Origin: Sphingomonas sp. UBA978
GTDB taxonomy: Bacteria; Pseudomonadota; Alphaproteobacteria; Sphingomonadales; Sphingomonadaceae
Length of the DNA: 64,000 bases
Direction: 5' to 3'
NCBI RefSeq assembly: GCF_002292295.1
Contig: NZ_DBBS01000016.1
Coordinates: 69,765-133,764 of the forward strand
Under the pieces are notes generated by a model. That model had not been told where the DNA came from and made no database searches. It saw nothing but the letters and a program-made list of their open reading frames with translations. The translations under genes were made by a program, and so were the position numbers. This document shows, piece after piece, positions 26,678 to 34,486 of this stretch (positions within the stretch are counted from its first letter, which is position 1; every line of letters starts with the position of its first letter).

Positions 26678-27370
26678 TTATTCGAACGCCGCGACCCCCC
26701 AAAGCGGATCCTGCAATTTCGAAACAAATGCCGCATGCGCCGCAAGTTCCGTATCGGACGGCCGGAACGTGCGCGGCGGCCGCACCGTCACCGGGCGGCG
26801 CACGACGATCTGCGCCGATTCGACGACCGGCGCATCGTCGACCAGCCCCAATCCGATCTGGCGGCCGCCGAGCAGCTCGACATAGACCTGCGCGAGCAGC
26901 TGCGCGTCGAGCAGGGCGCCGTGCAGCACGCGATGCGACCGGTCGACGCCGAACCGCGAACACAGCGCGTCGAGCGTATGCTTGGCGCCGGGGTGGCGGC
27001 TGCGCGCGATCTGCAGCGTGTCGACCATGCGGTTGATGTGGACGATCTGCCGCCCGCAGCGGGTCAGCTCGCCGTTGAGGAAGGAAAAGTCGAATCCGGC
27101 ATTGTGCGCGACCAGCGGCGCATCGCCGAGGAAGTCGATCAGATCGTCGACCGCCTCGGCGAACTTCGGCTTGTCGCTCAGAAACGCTTCGGAGATGCCG
27201 TGCACCGCCTGCGCCTCGGCCGGCATGTTGCGTTCGGGATGGTAATACGCGTGGAAGGTGCGGCCGGTTTCGACCCGGTTGACCATCTCGACGCAGCCGA
27301 TCTCCACCAGCCGGTCGCCCCCGGCGAAGCTCAGGCCGGTGGTTTCGGTATCGAAGACGATTTCGCGCAT
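26678..27370 (-). CDS. dnaQ: DNA polymerase III epsilon subunit
   Basis: DnaQ is the 3'-5' proofreading exonuclease of the replicase. The product is 230 aa. The DEDDh residues are present: DTETTG at residues 7-12, then HNAGFDFSFLN for ExoII, and the late His/Asp block KHTLDALCSRFGVDRSHRVLHGALLDAQLLA for ExoIII. It lies in the conserved origin-flanking order maf-aroE-coaE-dnaQ and starts 7 bases after coaE. Confidence 0.97.
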   Translation of the reverse strand: MREIVFDTETTGLSFAGGDRLVEIGCVEMVNRVETGRTFHAYYHPERNMPAEAQAVHGISEAFLSDKPKFAEAVDDLIDFLGDAPLVAHNAGFDFSFLNGELTRCGRQIVHINRMVDTLQIARSRHPGAKHTLDALCSRFGVDRSHRVLHGALLDAQLLAQVYVELLGGRQIGLGLVDDAPVVESAQIVVRRPVTVRPPRTFRPSDTELAAHAAFVSKLQDPLWGVAAFE

Positions 27371-27377
27371 GCCACCT

Positions 27378-27983
27378 CTATCCGCCTGTGGCGGGCACCA
27401 TGCAAGCGATCACATGGCGGACGGTGTCGCGCGTCCGGTCGAGCGACACGTCGGTGGGGATGACGAAGTCGGCACGCGCGCGCTTGTCCGCGTCCGGCAG
27501 CTGGCGGGCAAGGATCGCGTCGAATTTCGCGGGCGTCATGGTGGCGCGCGCGAGCGTGCGGGCGCGCTGCACCTCCGGGGCGGCGGAGACGACCGCAATC
27601 CGGTCGACCGCGCGGTCGCCGCCGGTTTCGAACAGCAGCGGCACGTCGAACACGACCAGCGGCGCGGCGGCGTTCGACGCGAGGAAGGAGGCGCGCTCCT
27701 CGCCCACCGCGGGATGGACGATCGCCTCAAGCCGCTTCATCGCCGCATCGTCGCCGAGCACCGCAGCGGCGAGGGCAGGGCGGTCGACGCCGCCCGCGCC
27801 GGTGGTGCCGGGAAACGCCGCCTCGATCGCGGCAACGACCCGGCCGCCGGGCCCTTGCAGGCGATGGACCGCGGCATCGGCGTCGAACACCGGCACCCCC
27901 TCGTCGGCGAACATCGCCGCGACCGTCGACTTGCCCATGCCGATCGATCCGGTCAGCCCCAGGGTAAGGGGACGTCCGGTCAT
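27378..27983 (-). CDS. coaE: Dephospho-CoA kinase
   Basis: CoaE performs the last step of coenzyme A synthesis. The product is 201 aa. The P-loop is LGLTGSIGMGKSTVAAMF near residues 9-26, followed by GVPVFDADAAVHRL, where the Asp pair is expected in catalysis. The lid region includes VHPAVGEERA and VVFDVPLLFETGGD. It overlaps aroE by 4 bases. Confidence 0.97.
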   Translation of the reverse strand: MTGRPLTLGLTGSIGMGKSTVAAMFADEGVPVFDADAAVHRLQGPGGRVVAAIEAAFPGTTGAGGVDRPALAAAVLGDDAAMKRLEAIVHPAVGEERASFLASNAAAPLVVFDVPLLFETGGDRAVDRIAVVSAAPEVQRARTLARATMTPAKFDAILARQLPDADKRARADFVIPTDVSLDRTRDTVRHVIACMVPATGG

Positions 27984-28792
27984 GCCAGCAGCAGGTCGCG
28001 CAACTCGTCGTCGCGATCGCGCGGTGGCGCCGCACCGAAGAACAGTTCGAACGCGAGCGCCGCCTGCCCGATCAGCATCTCCAGCCCGTCGACCGTCTCC
28101 AGCCCGCGCGCCCGCGCGGCGGCGAGCAGCGGCGTCTCCAGCGGCGAATAGACGATGTCGTAGACGACCGCCTCCGCATCGAGCGCGCCGAGATCGAGGT
28201 CGAGCGGCGGCTGGCCGGCCATGCCGAGCGTGCTGGCGTTGACCAGCAGTGCCGATGGCGCCGCCGCCGGCTGCAGCGGCAACGCCTGCCCCTTGAGGCC
28301 GAAGGACGACAGCAGCACGCCGGCCTTCAGCGTGTTGCGGTTCATGATCGTCACCGGGCCGACGTCCATCCGCGCCAGCGCGAACAGGATCGCCCGCGCC
28401 GCACCGCCCGCACCGATGACCGTCACCGGCTTGCCGGCGAAGTCGAAGCCGGCGAGCGGCGCATAGAAGCCGCCGGCATCGGTGTTGGTGCCGACCGGCG
28501 TGCCGTCTTCGGCACGGAAGACGGTGTTGATCGCGCCGATCCCGCCGCGTACGTCGCCGCGGTCATCGACATGGTCGAGCGCGGCGAGCTTGTGCGGCAT
28601 GGTGATGTTGCAGCCGCGCCAGTCGGGGTCTTCGCGGCGCTGCGTGAAGAACGCGGGCAGTTCCTCGGCCGTCACCAGCGTCTTGCGATATTCGGCGTCG
28701 AGCCCGAGCTGGTCGAGCCAGAAGCCGTGGATGACCGGCGATTTGGACTGGACGATCGGATCGCCGATCACTTCGGCATAAGGACGGGTCAT
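27980..28792 (-). CDS. aroE: Shikimate dehydrogenase
   Basis: AroE reduces dehydroshikimate with NADPH. The ATG at 28792 overlaps the maf stop and gives 270 aa. The substrate loop VIGDPIVQSKSPVIHGFWL carries the SxS shikimate-binding motif. NITMPHK supplies the catalytic Lys, and the NADP fold is VTVIGAGGAARAI. The N-terminal extension open further upstream is another frame of maf and is excluded. Confidence 0.97.
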   Translation of the reverse strand: MTRPYAEVIGDPIVQSKSPVIHGFWLDQLGLDAEYRKTLVTAEELPAFFTQRREDPDWRGCNITMPHKLAALDHVDDRGDVRGGIGAINTVFRAEDGTPVGTNTDAGGFYAPLAGFDFAGKPVTVIGAGGAARAILFALARMDVGPVTIMNRNTLKAGVLLSSFGLKGQALPLQPAAAPSALLVNASTLGMAGQPPLDLDLGALDAEAVVYDIVYSPLETPLLAAARARGLETVDGLEMLIGQAALAFELFFGAAPPRDRDDELRDLLLA

Positions 28793-29382
28793 GCGGGGAT
28801 CACTTTGCGGACGCGGAGATAGTCGAGGACGTTGAGCAGCGGCAGGCCGAGCACGGTGAACTGGCTGCCGTCGATGCGACTGAACAATTGCGCGCCGGGG
28901 CCCTCGATCCGGTAGCAGCCGACGCAGCCGCTGATTGCCGGCCATTCCCGATCGAGATACGCATCGATGAACGCGGGCGAGAGCGGACGGACGTGCATCC
29001 GCGCCGCCTCGACATGCCGCCAGACCGGGCGACCGCCCTCCGCGATCACCGCGGCGCTCCACAGGTCGTGGCGCGCGCCGGACATGCGGGCGAGGTGCTC
29101 GGCGGCCTGTTCCCGGCTTTCCGGCTTGTCGAGCAACGTACCGTCCGTGAGCGCGACGACGCTGTCGCTGCCCAGCACGAGCCGGCCCGGCTGACGCAGG
29201 CTGACCTTCACCGCCTTCAGCTCGGCGAGCGCATCGGCGAGGTCGCGCGGCTTTGATCCGGCGAGTGCCGCCTTGGCGGCATCTTCGTCGACGCCCGCCG
29301 CGGTCGCGTCGAACGGCACGCCGGCGGCGGTGAGCATCGCGCGGCGGGATGCGCTCTGCGAGGCGAGGAGCAGGGGGGTCAT
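28789..29382 (-). CDS. maf: Maf-family nucleotide pyrophosphatase
   Basis: Maf proteins hydrolyse non-canonical or modified nucleoside triphosphates. The product is 197 aa. The start LLLASQSASRRAML matches the family S-x-S-x-RR motif; GSDSVVAL, DKPESREQA and the ISGCVGCYRIEGPGAQLFSRIDG segment follow the standard order. The LGLPLLNVLDYL ending is also typical. The exact nucleotide preference (dTTP/UTP or m7GTP class) is not clear. Confidence 0.95.
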   Translation of the reverse strand: MTPLLLASQSASRRAMLTAAGVPFDATAAGVDEDAAKAALAGSKPRDLADALAELKAVKVSLRQPGRLVLGSDSVVALTDGTLLDKPESREQAAEHLARMSGARHDLWSAAVIAEGGRPVWRHVEAARMHVRPLSPAFIDAYLDREWPAISGCVGCYRIEGPGAQLFSRIDGSQFTVLGLPLLNVLDYLRVRKVIPA

Positions 29383-29396
29383 GCTAATGTTTCCTC

Positions 29397-29490
29397 GTCA
29401 TCCCCGCGCAGGCGGGGATCCAGACTGGCTGACGGCAGCGATGGATACGATGCGTTCGCGCCTATGGATCCCCGCATGCGCGGGGATGAC
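29397..29490. repeat. Intergenic inverted-repeat pair (dispersed hairpin element)
   Basis: A left arm from GTCATCCCCGC to GGATCCAG (29397-29423) and a right arm TGGATCCCCGC to GGGGATGAC (29465-29490) are inverted copies of one unit. Each unit folds on itself (CCCCGC with GCGGGG), and the two also pair with each other across a 41-base spacer. Such GTCATCCCCGC units are common dispersed intergenic repeats in alphaproteobacteria and other bacteria. The element fills most of the maf-ppsR gap. Confidence 0.8.
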
Positions 29491-29512
29491 GGAATTGGAA
29501 GACGGCAGTCGA

Positions 29513-30331
29513 TCACACCACGCCCGCCTTGCGCTGGTTGGCGAGCGCGATGATCGCCGCCGCGGTTTCCTCGATCGAGCGGCGGGTGACGTCGATCACC
29601 GGCCAGCCGTTGTCGGCGAACATGCGGCGGGCATAAGCGATCTCGCGCGTCACCGCCTCCTCCTCGACATAGGCGGTGTCGGGCATCTGGTTGAGCGACA
29701 GCAGCCGGTTGCGGCGGATCTGGATCAGCCGGTCGGCACTGGTGGTCAGGCCGACGACCAGCGGGTTCTTCAGCCCGAACAGGATGCGCGGCGGCGGGCT
29801 TTCGACGACGATCGGGATGTTAGCGGTCTTCCAGCCGCGATTGGCGAGGTAGATCGAGGTCGGCGTCTTCGACGAGCGGGAGACCCCGGCGAGGACGATC
29901 TCCGCCTCCTCCCAATCCTCCGACGCGATGCCGTCGTCATGCGCGATCGTCCACTGGATCGCATCGACCCGCGCGAAATAGGCGGCGTCGAGCGCGTGCT
30001 GGCGACCGGGACGCGCCTTCGCCTGCTGGCCGAGCAGCCCCGACAGCGCATCGTTGACCGGATCGAGCGGCGCGACCGCGGGCAGGCCAAGGGCAAGGCA
30101 GCGCTGTTCGAGGATGCGGCGGGTCGCGACGTTGACCAGGGTGAAGATCACCAGACCCGGGTTCTGCGCGATCTCCTGCAGAATGCGTTCGAGATGCGCC
30201 TCGGTGCGGACCATCGGCCAGAAATGACGGACCGTCTCAACGTCGTCATATTGCGCGAGCGCCGCCTTGGCGATGTTCTCCAGCGTCTCGCCGGTGGAAT
30301 CCGACAGCAGATGGAGGTGGAGGCGCATCAT
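29513..30331 (-). CDS. ppsR: PEP synthase regulatory kinase/pyrophosphorylase
   Basis: PpsR (DUF299) switches phosphoenolpyruvate synthase or PPDK on and off by phosphorylation and phosphorolysis. Starting at the ATG at 30331 (ATGATG, MMRLHLHLLSDSTGET) gives 272 aa. The P-loop is GVSRSSKTPTSIYLANRG, and the conserved NPLVVGLTTSADRLIQIR follows. An open extension upstream runs through the origin and is rejected. In alphaproteobacteria this gene commonly flanks oriC opposite hemE, as here. Confidence 0.95.
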   Translation of the reverse strand: MMRLHLHLLSDSTGETLENIAKAALAQYDDVETVRHFWPMVRTEAHLERILQEIAQNPGLVIFTLVNVATRRILEQRCLALGLPAVAPLDPVNDALSGLLGQQAKARPGRQHALDAAYFARVDAIQWTIAHDDGIASEDWEEAEIVLAGVSRSSKTPTSIYLANRGWKTANIPIVVESPPPRILFGLKNPLVVGLTTSADRLIQIRRNRLLSLNQMPDTAYVEEEAVTREIAYARRMFADNGWPVIDVTRRSIEETAAAIIALANQRKAGVV

Positions 30332-30394
30332 ATCGCCCGCCCTCCCGCGCAGGGCGCGGTGCCGGCCCGCGTCCTCAACGAGGGTTCTGACGAC

Positions 30395-30690
30395 AGGCAC
30401 GGTTCTGTGGATAACATGGGCGGAACGGATAGGATAAGTCGGCACCCTCGCCAACCCGCCGTCGCGCCGTGGACAACCCGCATATTGTCCACATTTGCGC
30501 TCACAGGGCATGGTTTTATCCACAGCCTGTGGATGATGGGGACGGGCAATCCCGAATCCCCGCGGAATCGCCGATCCTTGCCGGTCAACCTGTGGGTGGT
30601 TAGGGCATGAAACCGCTTATCCCGTTATCCACGTGCCAACCACTGCATCATCCTTTCTCAAGATTCTTTTATAGGAAGAAGCCCTGTCCG
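30395..30690. other. Chromosomal replication origin oriC (DnaA-box cluster)
   Basis: The intergenic region between ppsR and hemE holds several DnaA boxes: TTATCCACA at 30516-30524 (+) and 30406-30414 (-); TTGTCCACA at 30485-30493 (+); TTGTCCACG at 30468-30476 (-); TTATCCACG at 30625-30633 (+); and a one-mismatch TCATCCACA at 30528-30536 (-). An A/T-rich stretch (30648-30680) next to hemE is the best unwinding candidate. Three GANTC sites lie at 30554, 30565 and 30662. Gene order matches known alphaproteobacterial origins. I see no CtrA-type TTAA-N7-TTAA box. Confidence 0.87.
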
Positions 30691-30695
30691 ATCCT

Positions 30696-31715
30696 GTGAA
30701 CAAGCCGCTCCTCGCGACGTTGCGCGGTGCGAAACCGGCCGTGCCACCGATGTGGCTCATGCGTCAGGCCGGACGCTACCTGCCCGAGTATCGTGCGCTG
30801 CGGGCGGAGAAGGGGGGCTTCCTCGCGCTCGCCACCGATCCCGATGCGGCGGCGGAGGTGACGGTCCAGCCGATCCGACGCTTCGGCTTCGACGGGGCGA
30901 TCCTGTTCTCGGACATCCTGATGGTGCCTTGGGCGCTGGGGCAGGACCTGACCTTCGGGCCGGGCGAGGGACCGCGGCTGACGCCACCGCTGATCGATAC
31001 CGCACTGAACGCGCTGCAACGCGTGCCTGAGCGCCTCGAGCCGGTCTATGGTACCTGCGAGCGGGTCGCCGCGGCTTTGCCGCCAGAGACCAGCTTTCTG
31101 GGCTTTGCCGGCTCGCCGTGGACGGTGGCGACCTATATGGTCGCGGGCCAGGGATCGAAGGACCAGCATGAGACGCGCGGCTTCGCCTATGCCGACGAGG
31201 GCGCGTTTCAGGCGATCGTCGATGCGATCGTCGCGATGACGGTGGAGTATCTGGCGCGCCAGATCGCCGCGGGGGTGGAGGCGGTGCAGCTATTCGACAG
31301 CTGGGCGGGATCGCTGTCGCCGGCGCAGTTCGAACGCTGGGTGATCGCGCCCAATGCGGCGATCGTCGCGGGGTTGCGCGCGCGCTGCCCGGACGCCTGC
31401 ATCATCGGCTTTCCCAAGGGCGCGGGCGGCAAGCTGCCCGCCTATGCGCGCGAGACCGGGGTGGATGCGATCGGACTGGACGAGACGGTCGATCCCGTCT
31501 GGGCCAATGCGGTGCTGCCGGCCGGGCTGCCGGTGCAGGGCAATCTCGACCCGCTGGCCCTGATGGCCGGCGGTGCGGCGCTCGACGACGGCACCGACCG
31601 GGTACTGGCGGCGTTCGCGGACCGGCCGCATGTCTTCAACCTCGGCCATGGCATCGGCCAGTTCACGCCGATCGCGCATGTCGAGCAACTGGTCGCGCGG
31701 GTGAGGGGATCGTGA
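30696..31715 (+). CDS. hemE: Uroporphyrinogen decarboxylase
   Basis: HemE decarboxylates uroporphyrinogen III to coproporphyrinogen III in heme synthesis. From GTG 30696 the product is 339 aa. MWLMRQAGRYLPEYR, the FSDILMVPWALGQ block, GFAGSPWTVATYM and the GHGIGQFTP ending are diagnostic. The start is uncertain: AGGAAG (30673-30678) lies 5 bases before an in-frame CTG at 30684, giving MSDPVNKP, but 17 bases before the GTG. It abuts oriC, and its promoter must lie in the origin. Confidence 0.95.
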   Translation: MNKPLLATLRGAKPAVPPMWLMRQAGRYLPEYRALRAEKGGFLALATDPDAAAEVTVQPIRRFGFDGAILFSDILMVPWALGQDLTFGPGEGPRLTPPLIDTALNALQRVPERLEPVYGTCERVAAALPPETSFLGFAGSPWTVATYMVAGQGSKDQHETRGFAYADEGAFQAIVDAIVAMTVEYLARQIAAGVEAVQLFDSWAGSLSPAQFERWVIAPNAAIVAGLRARCPDACIIGFPKGAGGKLPAYARETGVDAIGLDETVDPVWANAVLPAGLPVQGNLDPLALMAGGAALDDGTDRVLAAFADRPHVFNLGHGIGQFTPIAHVEQLVARVRGS

Positions 31716-32161
31716 TGGACGTACTGGCGGGTGCCTATCTGTGGATCGTCGCGGCGCATGTGATCTTCGTCATCTTCTGGATGGCGGGCCTGTTCATGCT
31801 GCCGCGCTACCTCGTCTATCATCAGGAGGCGCTGGTCGCGGGGCGGAGCGAGGAAGCGGCCTTGTGGGTCGAGCGAGAGGGCAAGATCCGCGCGATCATC
31901 CTGACCCCCGCGATGATCGCGGTGTGGCTGCTCGGCCTGCTGCTCGCCACCATCGGCCAGCATTGGGGCGAGGGGTGGTTGCATGCGAAATTGCTTTTCG
32001 TGCTGCTGCTGTCAGGCTATCACGGCTGGGCGGTCGGCTATGCGCGCAAGCTCGCGAAGGGCGTGATGCGGTTCGACGGGCGGCGATTGCGCATGCTCAA
32101 CGAGGTCCCGGCGCTGGCGGCGACGGTGATCGTCGTGCTGGTGTTCGTAAAGCCGTTCTGA
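31715..32161 (+). CDS. hemJ: Protoporphyrinogen oxidase HemJ
   Basis: HemJ (UPF0093) is the membrane protoporphyrinogen IX oxidase found in bacteria lacking HemG/HemY. The product is 148 aa with about four helices. HVIFVIFWMAGLFMLPRYLVYH near residue 16 and KLLFVLLLSGYHGWA hold the family's conserved His and Lys residues. The ATG at 31715 overlaps the hemE stop as TGATG, so two heme steps are coupled. Confidence 0.93.
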   Translation: MDVLAGAYLWIVAAHVIFVIFWMAGLFMLPRYLVYHQEALVAGRSEEAALWVEREGKIRAIILTPAMIAVWLLGLLLATIGQHWGEGWLHAKLLFVLLLSGYHGWAVGYARKLAKGVMRFDGRRLRMLNEVPALAATVIVVLVFVKPF

Positions 32162-32204
32162 CGGCGGATCATCTGACCCCGCGCGCCAATCCGCTTGACG
32201 AACC

Positions 32205-32339
32205 GGCCGCCCCCTCTTACCTCCTGCTCTCGCGTAGAGCGGCCGTCCGGCCGCTCCGCGTTTCCTCTCCAGCTTTTCGTCGCTGCGGTTCCTTCGCCGA
32301 CCCAAGCTATCTCCCCCGACTACGCATTCGGATTTTTCC
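32205..32339 (+). promoter_or_regulatory. C/T-rich rho leader with hairpin
   Basis: The 178 bases before rho end in a pyrimidine-rich, G-poor stretch containing a perfect hairpin, GAGCGGCC-GTCC-GGCCGCTC (32237-32256). In enteric bacteria rho is controlled by Rho itself acting on its leader, so an unstructured C-rich stretch here would fit such feedback. The hairpin might instead end hemJ transcription, although no strong T-run follows. Confidence 0.45.
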
Positions 32340-33596
32340 ATGCATCTCAAAGACTTGAAGAAAAAGACCCCCGCCGAGCTGGTCAGCATGGCCGAAGAGC
32401 TGGGGGTCGAGGGCGCCTCGACGCTGCGCAAGCAGGACCTGCTGTTCGCGATCCTGAAGGTGCAGGCCGAAAATGGCGACCAGATCATGGGCCTCGGCAC
32501 GATCGAGGTCCTGCAGGACGGCTTCGGCTTCCTGCGCAGCCCGGAGGCCAATTATCTCGCCGGACCCGATGACATCTACATCTCGCCCAACCAGGTCCGC
32601 AAACACGGCCTGCGCACCGGCGACACCGTCGAGGGCGAGATCCGCGCGCCCAAGGACGGCGAGCGCTATTTCGCGCTGACCAAGCTCATCACCGTCAATT
32701 TCGACGATCCCGACGCGGTCCGCCACCGGGTCAACTTCGACAACCTCACGCCGCTCTATCCGGAATCGAAGCTGACGCTCGATCCCGCCGATCCGACGCA
32801 GAAGGACAAGTCGGCGCGTGTTATCGACATCGTGTCGCCGCAGGGCAAGGGCCAGCGTACGCTGATCGTCGCGCCGCCGCGCGTCGGCAAGACGGTGATG
32901 CTCCAGAACATCGCCCGCGCCATCTCGGACAACCATCCCGAGGTGTTCCTGATCGTGCTGCTGATCGACGAGCGGCCCGAGGAAGTGACCGACATGCAGC
33001 GGTCGGTGAAGGGCGAGGTCGTCTCCTCGACCTTCGACGAACCCGCGCAGCGCCACGTCCAGGTCGCCGAAATGGTGATCGAGAAGGCCAAGCGGCTGGT
33101 CGAGCACAAGAAGGACGTGGTGATCCTGCTTGACAGCATCACGCGTCTCGGCCGCGCCTACAACACCGTGGTGCCGTCATCGGGCAAGGTGCTGACCGGC
33201 GGCGTCGACGCCAATGCGCTGCAGCGGCCCAAGCGCTTCTTCGGTGCGGCGCGCAACATCGAGGAGGGCGGTTCGCTCTCGATCATCGCCACCGCGCTGA
33301 TCGACACCGGCAGCCGCATGGACGAGGTGATCTTCGAGGAGTTCAAGGGCACCGGCAACTCGGAAATCGTCCTCGACCGCAAGGTCGCCGACAAGCGCGT
33401 CTTCCCGGCGTTGGACGTCGGCAAGTCCGGCACCCGCAAGGAAGAGCTGCTGGTCGACAAGGACAAGCTGTCGAAGCAGTGGGTGCTGCGCCGCATCCTC
33501 ATGCAGATGGGGACGATCGACGCGATGGAGTTCCTGCTCGACAAGATGAAGAATTCGAAGACCAACGAGGATTTCTTCGACTCGATGAACCAATAG
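32340..33596 (+). CDS. rho: Transcription termination factor Rho
   Basis: Rho is the hexameric RNA helicase of factor-dependent termination. The product is 418 aa, the usual length. It has the N-terminal helix bundle MHLKDLKKKTPAELVSMAEELGVE and the cold-shock-like RNA-binding domain with DGFGFLRSPEANYLAGPDDIYIS. The P-loop APPRVGKTVMLQNIA precedes LLIDERPEEVTDM and the Q/R-loop segments. The start ATG at 32340 has weak spacing to a purine-rich site. It lies by the origin, as in other alphaproteobacteria. Confidence 0.98.
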   Translation: MHLKDLKKKTPAELVSMAEELGVEGASTLRKQDLLFAILKVQAENGDQIMGLGTIEVLQDGFGFLRSPEANYLAGPDDIYISPNQVRKHGLRTGDTVEGEIRAPKDGERYFALTKLITVNFDDPDAVRHRVNFDNLTPLYPESKLTLDPADPTQKDKSARVIDIVSPQGKGQRTLIVAPPRVGKTVMLQNIARAISDNHPEVFLIVLLIDERPEEVTDMQRSVKGEVVSSTFDEPAQRHVQVAEMVIEKAKRLVEHKKDVVILLDSITRLGRAYNTVVPSSGKVLTGGVDANALQRPKRFFGAARNIEEGGSLSIIATALIDTGSRMDEVIFEEFKGTGNSEIVLDRKVADKRVFPALDVGKSGTRKEELLVDKDKLSKQWVLRRILMQMGTIDAMEFLLDKMKNSKTNEDFFDSMNQ

Positions 33597-33685
33597 CCGG
33601 CCCGGACGGCGGGCCGGCGCCGCCGCCCCCCTCCGACGACAAGGCAAGCCAACAACGCGCGGGAGCCCATGGCTTTCGCGCGTTG
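33596..33685 (+). terminator. Two strong hairpins between rho and terC
   Basis: The first, GCCGGCCCG-GACGG-CGGGCCGGC (33596-33618), begins at the last base of the rho stop codon. The second is longer: CAACGCGCG...CGCGCGTTG (33653-33661 with 33677-33685), extended through two G-U pairs and AGCC/GGCT to a CAT loop, about 15 bp in total. Neither ends in a T-run, so they may act as a rho 3' end protector or as a terC leader structure. Confidence 0.55.
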
Positions 33686-33724
33686 CTGCGTTATGGACCT
33701 GATCGTCAACCGGGAGTGTGAAAC

Positions 33725-34444
33725 GTGTCCATCATCGCCATGCTGAGCGCCGCCGCCGCCAGCGGGCCGGGGTCTCCGGCCGAGATCTGGCAGCATATCG
33801 TCAACGATTTTTCCAACATCACCAGCCCCGCCGCGCTGTCGGCCTTCTTTCAGGTGCTGATGATCGACATCGTGCTGGCCGGCGACAATGCGATCGTCGT
33901 CGGCGCACTGGCGGCGGGCCTGCCGATCGACCAGCGCAAGAAGGTCATCCTGATCGGCATCCTCGCGGCGCTGGTGCTGCGGATCATCTTCGCGCTCGCG
34001 GTCAGCTGGCTGCTCGGCGTCATCGGCCTGATCTTCGCCGGCGGTATCCTGCTGCTGTGGGTGGCGTGGAAGATGTGGCGCGAGCTGCGCGAAAACCACA
34101 ATGCCGGATCGCCCGAGATCGACGGGGACGAAACCGCCGGCCTGCGTCCGGCCAAGAGCTTCGCCGCCGCCGCTTGGGCGGTCGCGGTCGCCGACGTGTC
34201 GATGAGCCTCGACAACGTGCTCGCCGTCGCCGGCGCGGCGCGCGACCATCCCGGCATCCTCATCATCGGCCTGCTGCTGTCGGTGGCGCTGATGGGCATC
34301 GCCGCGAACCTGATCGCCAAGTATATCGAGCGCTATCGCTGGATCGCCTATATCGGCCTGCTGGTGATCCTCTACGTCGCCGGCAAGATGATCTACGAAG
34401 GGGTCGTCGATCCCAACGTCGGGGTCATGAAGCTGTTCGGATAA
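33725..34444 (+). CDS. TerC family membrane protein (YkoY/Alx type)
   Basis: TerC-family proteins of the YkoY/Alx type export manganese or other metals in several bacteria. The product is 239 aa with about seven helices. The two acidic signature repeats are MIDIVLAGDNAIVVGALAAGLP and VADVSMSLDNVLAVAGAARDHP, whose Asp residues are thought to bind metal. The GTG at 33725 has GGGAG 8 bases upstream. It has its own strong terminator. Members of this subfamily are often under a manganese riboswitch; the leader here is structured, but I could not match that motif. Confidence 0.93.
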   Translation: MSIIAMLSAAAASGPGSPAEIWQHIVNDFSNITSPAALSAFFQVLMIDIVLAGDNAIVVGALAAGLPIDQRKKVILIGILAALVLRIIFALAVSWLLGVIGLIFAGGILLLWVAWKMWRELRENHNAGSPEIDGDETAGLRPAKSFAAAAWAVAVADVSMSLDNVLAVAGAARDHPGILIIGLLLSVALMGIAANLIAKYIERYRWIAYIGLLVILYVAGKMIYEGVVDPNVGVMKLFG

Positions 34445-34449
34445 GGGAA

Positions 34450-34474
34450 GGGGGGCCGTCGAGCCCCCCTTTTT
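34450..34474 (+). terminator. Intrinsic terminator after the TerC gene
   Basis: A 7-bp GC stem, GGGGGGC / GCCCCCC, with a CGTCGA loop is followed by TTTTT. It begins 5 bases past the terC stop and lies between convergent genes. Confidence 0.93.
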
Positions 34475-34486
34475 CGTTCTGATCGA

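Noticed and set aside
30332..30523. N-terminal extension of ppsR through the origin
   Set aside because: The open frame continues but the family starts at the ATGATG at 30331, and the extension crosses DnaA boxes.
30332..30695. CtrA-binding sites in the origin
   Set aside because: No TTAA-N7-TTAA pattern is visible, so CtrA control is not claimed.
33700..33724. yybP-ykoY riboswitch core before terC
   Set aside because: Hairpins are present, but I could not find the conserved loop sequences, so it is listed only as a structured leader.
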